From contig NZ_RJUA01000002.1 of assembly GCF_024343575.1 (NCBI RefSeq), positions 186,001 through 250,000 on the forward strand: a stretch of DNA of 64,000 nucleotides, written 5' to 3'. Each line of letters starts with the position of its first letter. Position 1 is the first letter of the stretch. This document shows positions 34,854-41,855 of this stretch, piece by piece. Origin of the DNA: Lacihabitans sp. LS3-19 (lineage in GTDB: Bacteria; Bacteroidota; Bacteroidia; Cytophagales; Spirosomataceae). Both the position numbers and the translations under genes were made by a program. The notes beneath the pieces were generated by a model. It was not told where the DNA came from. It made no database searches and was given only the letters and a program-made list of their open reading frames with translations.

Positions 34854-35474
34854 TTAGATTATTTTCCTTCCCAAGGTCAATTGCCAACCTGACAATCTTT
34901 GGCTGAATTGATTACCATCAAATTGTTTTGAAGAAATATCAGACAAACTTCCGTCTTTTCTTAAATCTATATCAAATCCTAAAAGTTTGATTCCCACGCC
35001 AGCCTGGTAGCCAAATGTGGCGTTTTCAAAGGCTTGGTTAGGATTTGATGTAACCATTTTTAATTCTTCTAAAAATTTCCCATCTTCATTTATTTTTATT
35101 GAAGCCACTGGCCCTGCATTAATTCTAATTCTGTTAAACAATTTATATCCTACCAAAATTGGAATATCAATATTATTGGTTTTAATATTAACTGATACGG
35201 GACTTCCTCCGCCTATTGGAGTTACGTTTACCTTTCCACCTTTTGTTGCAAACATTACCTCTGGTTGCAAATAGAGTTTTTTGCCTACTCTTGCATATAG
35301 TCCAAATGAATAACCTGTTTTAGTATCCATACTTTCATTAAAATTCGCTTTAAATGAACCGGCGTCAGTATAAACTTTCGAAACGTTTACTCCTCCTTTT
35401 ACGCCAAGTTTAAACTGGGCAAAAGTATTTTGAACAGCTAATAATGCTATAAAAGCAAAAATTATTTTTTTCAT
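34854..35474 (-). CDS. Outer-membrane beta-barrel protein (porin-like, PorT-type fold)
   Basis: A 206-residue exported protein: signal peptide (MKKIIFAFIALLAVQNTFAQ) followed by alternating hydrophobic strands of an eight-stranded barrel (FKLGVKGGVNVSKV, GYSFGLYARVGKKLYLQPEV, IPILVGYKLFNRIRINAGPV, GYQAGVGIKL, LSGWQLTLGRKII). This is the outer-membrane beta-barrel family common in Bacteroidota. It is divergent from radA (89 bp) and convergent to susD copy 2. Function is probably structural or binding; no active-site motif. Confidence 0.85.
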   Translation of the reverse strand: MKKIIFAFIALLAVQNTFAQFKLGVKGGVNVSKVYTDAGSFKANFNESMDTKTGYSFGLYARVGKKLYLQPEVMFATKGGKVNVTPIGGGSPVSVNIKTNNIDIPILVGYKLFNRIRINAGPVASIKINEDGKFLEELKMVTSNPNQAFENATFGYQAGVGIKLLGFDIDLRKDGSLSDISSKQFDGNQFSQRLSGWQLTLGRKII

Positions 35475-35539
35475 AAATGTGATATTAATTAATATTTTTT
35501 TGAATCGTACTTATAAACGTATATTGCGAATTATTAGTA

Positions 35540-35547
35540 CAAAATTA
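35540..35547 (-). promoter_or_regulatory. Candidate -7 box for the beta-barrel gene
   Basis: Minus-strand TAATTTTG, an exact TAnnTTTG match, 66 bp upstream of the start. No -33 TTTG at 19-21 bp. Confidence 0.3.
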
Positions 35548-35562
35548 ACGAGTCTTTAACAA

Positions 35563-36936
35563 ATGGCTAAACTAAAAAGCTCCTATTTCTGCCAAAGTTG
35601 TGGCTATAATTCGCCCAAATGGCTCGGTAGATGCCCATCTTGCAACGAATGGAATACTATAGTTGAAGAACTTATAGCAAAAGATGAGCCAGAAAAAGGT
35701 TCGTGGAGATTTGGTAAAAGTGCAAAAACTAGCAATAAACCAAGACTTATTTCCGAAATAAATAAAGCAGAGAAATATAGAATTGTAACTGAGGATAATG
35801 AATTCAATAGGGTTCTTGGTGGAGGCTTGGTGCCAGGTTCGTTAACATTGGTAGGAGGTGAGCCGGGTATCGGAAAATCTACATTGATGCTACAGTTGGC
35901 TTTGAGTTTGAAAGATTATACAGTAATGTATGTTTCGGGTGAAGAAAGCGAGCAGCAAATAAAAATGCGAGCTGAGCGTATTCCTTTGTCAAACGATAGA
36001 TGTTATGTTTTGACAGAAACTGCGACGGATGCTATTTTTAAGCAAATTGAATTGATTGAGCCTGATATTGTAATCATTGATTCCATCCAGACTTTGGTTT
36101 CGCCATTAATAGAAAGTGGTGCTGGAAGTGTTTCCCAAGTAAAAGAATGTGCATCAGAAATAATGAAGTATGCCAAAGAGTCTGATGTTCCTGTAATTAT
36201 GATTGGCCATATTACGAAGGATGGTTCTTTAGCTGGGCCAAAAGTTTTAGAACACATGGTTGATACCGTTTTGCAGTTTGAAGGTGACCAGTTTATGACT
36301 TATCGAATCCTTAGGACTACAAAAAATAGATTTGGAAATGCTTCAGAGTTAGGTATTTATGAAATGTTAAGTACGGGTTTACGTCAGGTAAGTAATCCTT
36401 CTGAAATATTGATTTCAGAAAAAGATGAGAGTATTTCAGGAGTGACTATTGCTGCAATGATTGAAGGAAATCGACCTTTACAAATTGAAATTCAGTCATT
36501 GGTTAGTACGGCTAATTATGGAACGCCCCAAAGGAGTAGCAATGGTTTTGATCCTCGGAGATTACAAATGCTATTGGCTGTTTTAGAAAAACGTGGAGGA
36601 TTTAGATTAGGAACCCAAGATGTCTTTCTTAATGTAGCCGGTGGATTAAAAGTTGAAGATCCAGCTATTGATTTGGCCGTATGTGTTTCTATTGTTTCTT
36701 CTTATGAAGACTTGCCTGTAAGTCATTCTATATGTTTTTGTGCTGAGTGCGGCTTGGGTGGTGAGGTAAGGCCAGTAAACAGAATAGAGAGCAGGATATC
36801 GGAAGCGGCGAAATTGGGGTTTGAGAAAATATTTATAGCAAAAAACAATACAAAAGGTTTAAATATGGAAGATTTCAAAATCAAAATAATTGCAGTGAGT
36901 AAATTAGAAGAAGTTTTTTCTGAGCTTTTTGGATAA
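35563..36936 (+). CDS. radA: DNA repair protein RadA
   Basis: Branch-migration helicase-like RecA-family ATPase acting in recombinational repair; 457 residues, normal length. Zinc finger Cys10-x2-Cys13 ... Cys24-x2-Cys27, Walker A GEPGIGKS (99-106), Walker B VIIDS (169-173), the RadA-specific KNRFG motif (254-258) and a C-terminal Lon-protease-like domain that has lost its protease role in the family. An Lrp-family gene follows after 14 bp, so the two are probably cotranscribed. Confidence 0.96.
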   Translation: MAKLKSSYFCQSCGYNSPKWLGRCPSCNEWNTIVEELIAKDEPEKGSWRFGKSAKTSNKPRLISEINKAEKYRIVTEDNEFNRVLGGGLVPGSLTLVGGEPGIGKSTLMLQLALSLKDYTVMYVSGEESEQQIKMRAERIPLSNDRCYVLTETATDAIFKQIELIEPDIVIIDSIQTLVSPLIESGAGSVSQVKECASEIMKYAKESDVPVIMIGHITKDGSLAGPKVLEHMVDTVLQFEGDQFMTYRILRTTKNRFGNASELGIYEMLSTGLRQVSNPSEILISEKDESISGVTIAAMIEGNRPLQIEIQSLVSTANYGTPQRSSNGFDPRRLQMLLAVLEKRGGFRLGTQDVFLNVAGGLKVEDPAIDLAVCVSIVSSYEDLPVSHSICFCAECGLGGEVRPVNRIESRISEAAKLGFEKIFIAKNNTKGLNMEDFKIKIIAVSKLEEVFSELFG

Positions 36937-36950
36937 TAATATTTTAAAGA

Positions 36951-37412
36951 ATGACGGAATTAGATCAAATAGATAGACAAATTTTAGAGGTTTTACAGAA
37001 AAACTCACGCACCACAACCAAAGAACTATCCTACGACCTTGATTTGTCTCAGACGCCGATTTATGAGCGAATCAAACGCATGGAAAGAGAAGGTGTAATA
37101 TCTGGTTATGTGGCATTGTTAGATAGAGAAAAGATTGGAAAACCCCTTTTGACCTATTGTAGTGTTCAATTAAAAGAACATGCTAAACCTTTTCTTGAAC
37201 AATTTGAGCGAGAAGTAGTTACTTTTACTGAGGTAGTGGAATGTTACTATTTGGCTGGAAATTTCGATTATTTACTTAGGGTTATGGTGAAGGATATAGC
37301 TCAATATCAAAATTTTCTGGTAAACAAATTGGCGGCTCTTGAAAATATTCAAAACGTACAATCCATGTTTGTAATGACCGAAGTAAAATGGTCTACACGG
37401 ATACCTCTTTAA
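36951..37412 (+). CDS. Lrp/AsnC-family transcriptional regulator
   Basis: A 153-residue DNA-binding regulator: N-terminal winged helix (LDQIDRQILEVLQKNSR, DLSQTPIYERIKRMEREGVISGY) and C-terminal RAM ligand-binding domain (about 70-148). The family forms octamers and responds to amino acids. The start follows radA by 14 bp, and a small DUF5522 gene follows by 19 bp, suggesting an operon with no obvious amino-acid gene. It may act elsewhere, for example on the hydroxyproline operon in the window, but that is a guess. Confidence 0.93.
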   Translation: MTELDQIDRQILEVLQKNSRTTTKELSYDLDLSQTPIYERIKRMEREGVISGYVALLDREKIGKPLLTYCSVQLKEHAKPFLEQFEREVVTFTEVVECYYLAGNFDYLLRVMVKDIAQYQNFLVNKLAALENIQNVQSMFVMTEVKWSTRIPL

Positions 37413-37431
37413 AATAATTTGAAGAGAAAAA

Positions 37432-37587
37432 ATGAAAATTGGGCAAAAAAGAACTTTAAAACATAGAGACTATTATTTTAATAAAGAAGGACTTATGGTC
37501 TTTACGGCAGAATACCACCTTAAAAGAGGCTATTGCTGCAAAAATAATTGCTTAAATTGTCCATATAAATTAGAAATATCTAAATAG
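37432..37587 (+). CDS. DUF5522-like 51-residue cysteine protein
   Basis: A short gene of 51 codons beginning 19 bp after the Lrp gene. The C-terminal half has the family signature: FTAEYHLKRGYCCKNNC followed by LNCPY, with Cys35, Cys36, Cys40 and Cys43. Four cysteines close together suggest a metal site (zinc or Fe-S). DUF5522 proteins are widespread across Bacteroidota and other bacteria without known function. The N-terminus (DYYFNKEGLMVFT) also fits the family pattern. Small size makes automatic annotation easy to miss. The rpmB promoter starts four bases past its stop. Confidence 0.85.
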   Translation: MKIGQKRTLKHRDYYFNKEGLMVFTAEYHLKRGYCCKNNCLNCPYKLEISK

Positions 37588-37590
37588 GAT

Positions 37591-37621
37591 TTTGTTTTTT
37601 AAATATATATTCGGATATTTG
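37591..37621 (+). promoter_or_regulatory. Promoter for rpmB
   Basis: TTTG at 37591-37594 and GATATTTG at 37614-37621 with 19 bp between, close to TTTG-N19-TAnnTTTG; only the first -7 base pair deviates. A small CGTTT / AAACG hairpin (37640-37654) is in the leader. Confidence 0.5.
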
Positions 37622-37683
37622 CAGCCCAATTAAGGTGTTCGTTTCGAGTAAACGGAGTTTAGAAAATTAAAAATAAAACAATC

Positions 37684-37923
37684 ATGTCAAAGGTTTGTCA
37701 AATAAGCGGTAAGAGAACAAGATCTGGAAACAATGTTTCGCACGCTAATAATAGAGTTAAGCGTAAGTTTTATCCTAACCTTAAGACTAAGAAGTTTTTT
37801 CTTGAGTCAGAAGGTGTTTGGGTTGAATTGAAAGTTGCTACTAGTACAATCAGAACTATCAACAAAAAAGGATTAGAGGCTACTTTATTGAGTGCAGCTC
37901 GTAAAGGAACATTAGCTTTATAA
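37684..37923 (+). CDS. rpmB: 50S ribosomal protein L28
   Basis: Structural protein of the large ribosomal subunit, 79 residues, normal for Bacteroidota. Motifs: KVCQISGKRTRSGNNVSHANN, RVKRKFYPNLKTKKFF and the C-terminal KKGLEATLLSAARKG. Its own promoter lies just upstream. In this phylum rpmB is often next to rpmG; here a purine nucleoside phosphorylase follows after a terminator instead. The leader holds a short hairpin which might bind product or only be structural. Confidence 0.95.
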   Translation: MSKVCQISGKRTRSGNNVSHANNRVKRKFYPNLKTKKFFLESEGVWVELKVATSTIRTINKKGLEATLLSAARKGTLAL

Positions 37924-37944
37924 AATATTTTTTTATTTTTTTTT

Positions 37945-37986
37945 AGATTGAATTTTGAATCATTTCGAAATTCAATCTTTTTTTTT
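37945..37986 (+). terminator. Rho-independent terminator after rpmB
   Basis: Arms AGATTGAATTT (37945-37955) / AAATTCAATCT (37968-37978), loop of 12, then nine T residues. The next gene starts 6 bp further. Confidence 0.82.
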
Positions 37987-37991
37987 GCCCT

Positions 37992-38810
37992 ATGCTTGAT
38001 AAAATAACTGAAACCTCAGAGTTTCTAAAAAAACAAATTGGCAGCTTTGTGCCTCAATATGGTATTGTACTAGGTACTGGACTAGGGAAATTAGCCGATG
38101 AAATCGAAATCGATTTTGAATTTTCTTATAGTGTTATTCCAAATTTTGTTGAGGCTACTGTTGAGTCTCACAAATCAAGGTTAATATTTGGAAAAATTGC
38201 TGGAAAGAATGTGGTTTGTATGCAAGGCAGATTTCACTATTACGAAGGCTATTCTATGTCTCAGATTACTTTTCCAATCAGAGTGATGAAGTTGCTAGGT
38301 ATACAGAGATTGCTGATTTCTAATGCTGCAGGTGGTTTAAATCCAAGTTTTAAGGAAAGCGATTTAATGATTATTAACGATCATATTTCGCAGTTTCTTC
38401 CTGGCAATCCACTCATTGGCCCAAACATCATGGGAGATAGATTTCCAGATATGAGTGAAGTATATGATCCCAAAATGATAGCTTTAGCCAAAGAAATAGC
38501 TTTGAAAAATAATATTTCAAGTTTGAAAGAAGGCGTTTATGTAAGTGTAACAGGTCCGCAACTTGAAACCAAGGCAGAGTATAGAATGATGCGATTGGTG
38601 GGAGCTGATGCCGTAGGAATGAGTACAGTGCCAGAAGTAATAGTTGCCAGACAATTGGAAATACCAGTTTTCGGTATTTCGGTTATTACAGATTTATGTA
38701 TTCCTGAAACGCTAGAAAAAGCCGAATTAAACAAGATATTAGCAAATGCTGCGAAAGCAGAGCCGAATATGACTTTGATTTTCAGAGAATTAATAGCTCA
38801 AGGAGCTTAA
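37992..38810 (+). CDS. Purine nucleoside phosphorylase
   Basis: Salvage enzyme that splits inosine/guanosine with phosphate to base and ribose-1-phosphate. The 272 residues match the trimeric (mammalian-type) family. Motifs: [11 protein letters not shown] phosphate loop, [56 protein letters not shown] and ISVITDLC with the purine-site Asn/Asp neighbourhood. The start is directly after the rpmB terminator, so its promoter is unclear. Its stop and that of the convergent gtrA-like gene overlap by 4 bp. Confidence 0.93.
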   Translation: MLDKITETSEFLKKQIGSFVPQYGIVLGTGLGKLADEIEIDFEFSYSVIPNFVEATVESHKSRLIFGKIAGKNVVCMQGRFHYYEGYSMSQITFPIRVMKLLGIQRLLISNAAGGLNPSFKESDLMIINDHISQFLPGNPLIGPNIMGDRFPDMSEVYDPKMIALAKEIALKNNISSLKEGVYVSVTGPQLETKAEYRMMRLVGADAVGMSTVPEVIVARQLEIPVFGISVITDLCIPETLEKAELNKILANAAKAEPNMTLIFRELIAQGA

Positions 38811-39334
38811 GCTTTGTTATTTTTGATTTCTTTAATTTTATCAAAAAGGCCAGTTTCTACAAAAGTGAATTTTTTGTGCGTAAAATAGTTGAAAATAAAA
38901 CTTAGGCCCATACCAGTAAAGTGACTTAAAGTGCCGATAAGGCTAAACTCTGTATCAGTAAATGGGTTTTTGGTTTTTAATTCTCCAAAAATTAAGGTCA
39001 GTGTTTTTAAAGCATAATCAGATCCAAATACGGTAATTAAATAAGAAAAGAAAAGTACAATCCCGAACTTTATCATTTCTCTAGAAGTATTTCCAGAATT
39101 ACGACTTTTGAAGGCAAAAATCTTTGATAATATGAAACCTACGGGAACAGAGGCAATAAAGCCGATAGAATAGCCTGTTGTTGGTTTCATATTTAGATGG
39201 CCAATACAATAGGTAGTTCCCACCAAATATTGAACAATTACCCCACTACCTGCCGCAAAAAAATATGCAATAAGGGATTTTTTAGATTTAATAAGTTTGG
39301 TAATTTTCTTCAAATTGTTTTTTTGGAAACGCAA
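38807..39334 (-). CDS. GtrA-family membrane protein
   Basis: A 175-residue protein with four membrane helices (about 22-42, 53-72, 88-108, 135-155) and the GtrA pattern ([43 protein letters not shown]). GtrA/DPMS-like proteins flip polyisoprenyl-linked sugars or act in surface polysaccharide work. The charged N-terminus ([15 protein letters not shown]) and the C-terminal [10 protein letters not shown] tail are soluble. No glycosyltransferase is adjacent. Confidence 0.88.
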   Translation of the reverse strand: MRFQKNNLKKITKLIKSKKSLIAYFFAAGSGVIVQYLVGTTYCIGHLNMKPTTGYSIGFIASVPVGFILSKIFAFKSRNSGNTSREMIKFGIVLFFSYLITVFGSDYALKTLTLIFGELKTKNPFTDTEFSLIGTLSHFTGMGLSFIFNYFTHKKFTFVETGLFDKIKEIKNNKA

Positions 39335-39440
39335 ATATCCTATATTTTAAATGTTTTTACAAGTTCTTAAATAATTTCCCAATTTTTACTTTGGTTTATT
39401 TAGTAAACTTTTTCAGTATTTTGTTCTAAAAGTTTATGAT

Positions 39441-39472
39441 TTTGGTGAGCAATGTTTCAACGTGTATATTTG
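39441..39472 (+). promoter_or_regulatory. Promoter for the M23 peptidase gene
   Basis: TTTG at 39441-39444 and TATATTTG at 39465-39472 with a spacer of 20 bp, a full match to the Bacteroidota consensus. Transcription would start near 39479, which is downstream of an in-frame GTG at 39462 and therefore fixes the start codon at the ATG at 39519. Confidence 0.7.
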
Positions 39473-39518
39473 TACTTTATTTAAAAAAATAAAATTCCTG
39501 AATTCCATAAAAACTAGC

Positions 39519-40421
39519 ATGCTTTTAAATATTTTATTTTCTTTTTTTTCGATTTTAAGTATCAAATCGGATATAAGTCCTGCTTTTACTTTTTCTAACG
39601 AAACCGACTACCTCTCTCGCTATAAAAACTTACTCATAGATATTCGAGAAGAGAAAATTTCTCCAATCGAAGCAGAAATGGAGTTTAAAAGTATTATGCG
39701 TTTTTTGAAAGAGGAATTTCCAAATTCAGAAAAATATAGAGCGGATCAAGAAATCGTTTTTCCATTAATCAAAAGTAGTATTTCGGCAGTAGGGGGCAAA
39801 GGAAGAGGTTTTTATGATAGAAAATATAATATGTTCGACCATGCTGTTACTGGAAGCCATCCGGCTCATGATATTTTCATATTCGATCCAGATCATGATT
39901 GTATAGATAATCGAAAAAATGAATATGTTGATGTGGTTTCAGTAAGTCATGGAATTGTGTTAGCCGTTGAAAAAGATTGGACAGATAGCTCTGATTACAG
40001 AGGAGGTAATTATGTTTGGGTTTATGATTTCGAACGAGGAGGTCTTTGGTATTATGCTCATGAGCGTAAAGTTGTGGTAGTGCCTGGGCAAATAGTTCAA
40101 CCAGGTAACAAGCTGGGAGAGGTAGGTCGTACAGGCTTTAATGCATTAAATAAGAGGTCGGATACACATTTGCACTTGATGTTTTTAGAATTAGATGAAA
40201 CTTTTTATCCGTGGCCTGTAAATTATTATGAATGGTTAAAAAACGCTGAGTTTTTAACGAAATCTACTAAGGCGGAAATTTTAAAAAGAGATATTTTGAA
40301 AATAAACAGGATTCGGCCTAAAAGTCTAAAAAGGATAGAGACTAAACAATATAATTTGAAAGTAGACTATAAAAAGAAAACCGAAATTGCACTTGATTTG
40401 CCAAGAAAAAGAAGGCGGTAG
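39519..40421 (+). CDS. M23/LytM-family peptidase
   Basis: Exported zinc peptidase, 300 residues from the ATG at 39519; an upstream GTG would put the promoter inside the gene. Signal-like N-terminus (MLLNILFSFFSILSIKSDIS). Zinc site: His114 and Asp118 in SHPAHDIFIF (HxxxD), and THLHLMF (HxH) further on, so a catalytically competent LytM fold spanning about 85-260. The substrate would be peptidoglycan cross-bridges or a secreted peptide. An arginine/lysine-rich C-terminus (DLPRKRRR) is unusual. It converges with pssA. Confidence 0.85.
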   Translation: MLLNILFSFFSILSIKSDISPAFTFSNETDYLSRYKNLLIDIREEKISPIEAEMEFKSIMRFLKEEFPNSEKYRADQEIVFPLIKSSISAVGGKGRGFYDRKYNMFDHAVTGSHPAHDIFIFDPDHDCIDNRKNEYVDVVSVSHGIVLAVEKDWTDSSDYRGGNYVWVYDFERGGLWYYAHERKVVVVPGQIVQPGNKLGEVGRTGFNALNKRSDTHLHLMFLELDETFYPWPVNYYEWLKNAEFLTKSTKAEILKRDILKINRIRPKSLKRIETKQYNLKVDYKKKTEIALDLPRKRRR

Positions 40422-40464
40422 AATTTTTACTTATTTGGAAAATTTCCTATTCGAAAGATAATAT

Positions 40465-41160
40465 TTATTTCTTTCTGCTTTTTCGCATTACAGCCATAGA
40501 CATAAGAATATAAATCAAAATAATTAAAGGTACAGCAGCAAGTTTTAAAGAAAAAAGTAGAATTACACAAGTACCTAAAAATATGAATTTTGTTTTATTA
40601 TCTGCCCAAGAGTAGTTTTTGAACTTTAAAGCGAACAAAGGTAGTTCAGCATTTAATAAAAAACTAAACACTAAAACGTATCCAATTAATACCCAAGGAT
40701 TATTCAGTAACTCTCCAAGGATTCCGTAATCATTAATTAAAAAAGGGAAAGTGGCTACAATCATTGCATTTGCTGGAGTTGGTAAGCCAATAAAACTACT
40801 GGATTGCCTTGTGTCAATGTTGAATTTGGCCAAGCGTAAAGCGGACGCGGCAACCATAATAAAGGCTGAATATTTAAGATACGGAGGTTCAAGATTTGAA
40901 TTTTCTAAAAATCTAAAAATTATAAAAGATGGCAAAACACCAAAAGTTACAACGTCAGCAAGCGAATCCAACTGTTTTCCGATCTCAGAGCTAATTTTTA
41001 ATAACCTCGCAACAAAACCATCTAAAAAGTCTAAAATTAGAGCAGCCAACATCAAATAAGATGCCATAGCAAAATTTGATTCAAACACATATATTATTCC
41101 CAAGCAACCACATATAAGGTTTCCTAATGTGATGAAATTCGGTAAAGTGAATAGTTTCAT
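40465..41160 (-). CDS. pssA: CDP-diacylglycerol-serine O-phosphatidyltransferase
   Basis: Membrane enzyme that makes phosphatidylserine, precursor of phosphatidylethanolamine. 231 residues with the CDP-alcohol signature exactly spaced: Asp44-x2-Asp47-Gly-x2-Ala51-Arg52-x8-Gly61-x3-Asp65-x3-Asp69, within DFLDGFVARLLKISSEIGK and QLDSLAD. About six membrane helices follow. Its start codon overlaps the stop of the preceding MBL gene by 4 bp (ATGA), so the two are translationally coupled. Confidence 0.95.
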   Translation of the reverse strand: MKLFTLPNFITLGNLICGCLGIIYVFESNFAMASYLMLAALILDFLDGFVARLLKISSEIGKQLDSLADVVTFGVLPSFIIFRFLENSNLEPPYLKYSAFIMVAASALRLAKFNIDTRQSSSFIGLPTPANAMIVATFPFLINDYGILGELLNNPWVLIGYVLVFSFLLNAELPLFALKFKNYSWADNKTKFIFLGTCVILLFSLKLAAVPLIILIYILMSMAVMRKSRKK

Positions 41161-41795
41161 TTTAAAAATGGGTTGTTTTGTTTTTCTGCTCCGATGGTGG
41201 TAGGCTGCATGTGTCCAGCATATACAGTATATTCATCTGGGAGCGTGAAAAATTTGGTTTTTATTGAATGTATAAGAGCTTCGTGGCTACACCCTGGAAA
41301 ATCAGTTCGGCCAATACTTCTGTGAAAAAGACAGTCGCCCCCCATAATGAATTTACCTTGATGACAAATAAATGCCACATGTCCTGGTGCATGTCCTGGT
41401 ACATGTATGATCTCAAGTTTTGTATTTCCAAAAGTGAAACTTTCCCCTTCATTTAGGCTTTTGTCAGCTTCCACAGGCTCATATCCGGGAATTCCCCATG
41501 TTTTACATCTCATTTCCACATCTGCCAAAATTGGTAAATCTAAGTCGTGAAGGTACATTTCGACATCGAAGGTTCTTTTCACAAATGCTGCACCAAATAC
41601 GTGATCTAAATGAGCATGCGTCAGTAAAAGTGCCTTTACTTTAAGTTTATTTTCGACTATGAAATCTTTTAATTCTAGTTTCTCTGCCTGAGATAGACAG
41701 CCTGGGTCTATTATTACGGCTTCAAGGGTTTCGTCATAAAGTACATAGGAGTTTTCTGAAAAAGGAGAGAATACGAAAGATTTTATTTTGGTCAT
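41157..41795 (-). CDS. MBL-fold hydrolase, glyoxalase II-like
   Basis: A 212-residue metallo-beta-lactamase fold hydrolase with HAHLDH (His60, His62, Asp64, His65), HAPGHVAF, GGDCLF and YAGHM motifs; length and motif set fit the small hydroxyacylglutathione-hydrolase-like group, although no glutathione context is visible. It is the first gene of a two-gene unit with pssA and sits behind a perfect palindrome, so the unit is probably regulated. Confidence 0.9.
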   Translation of the reverse strand: MTKIKSFVFSPFSENSYVLYDETLEAVIIDPGCLSQAEKLELKDFIVENKLKVKALLLTHAHLDHVFGAAFVKRTFDVEMYLHDLDLPILADVEMRCKTWGIPGYEPVEADKSLNEGESFTFGNTKLEIIHVPGHAPGHVAFICHQGKFIMGGDCLFHRSIGRTDFPGCSHEALIHSIKTKFFTLPDEYTVYAGHMQPTTIGAEKQNNPFLK

Positions 41796-41798
41796 CTG

Positions 41799-41822
41799 TT
41801 TGTCAAAATTTTGACAAATATA
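41799..41822 (-). promoter_or_regulatory. Perfect 20-bp palindrome over the promoter of the MBL-pssA unit
   Basis: TTTGTCAAAATTTTGACAAA is its own reverse complement (41799-41818) and lies 4 bp upstream of the start codon. The minus-strand TATATTTG-type -7 box at 41815-41822 overlaps its distal end, so the palindrome covers the transcription start. This is the layout of a repressor operator. Confidence 0.6.
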
Positions 41823-41855
41823 GGCATTAAGGAGGTTTTTTGCTCTTAAATTTTC

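Noticed and set aside
39462-39518. Upstream GTG start of the M23 peptidase gene.
   Set aside because: A consensus promoter (39441-39472) overlaps these codons, and the sequence before the ATG at 39519 is not a better signal peptide.
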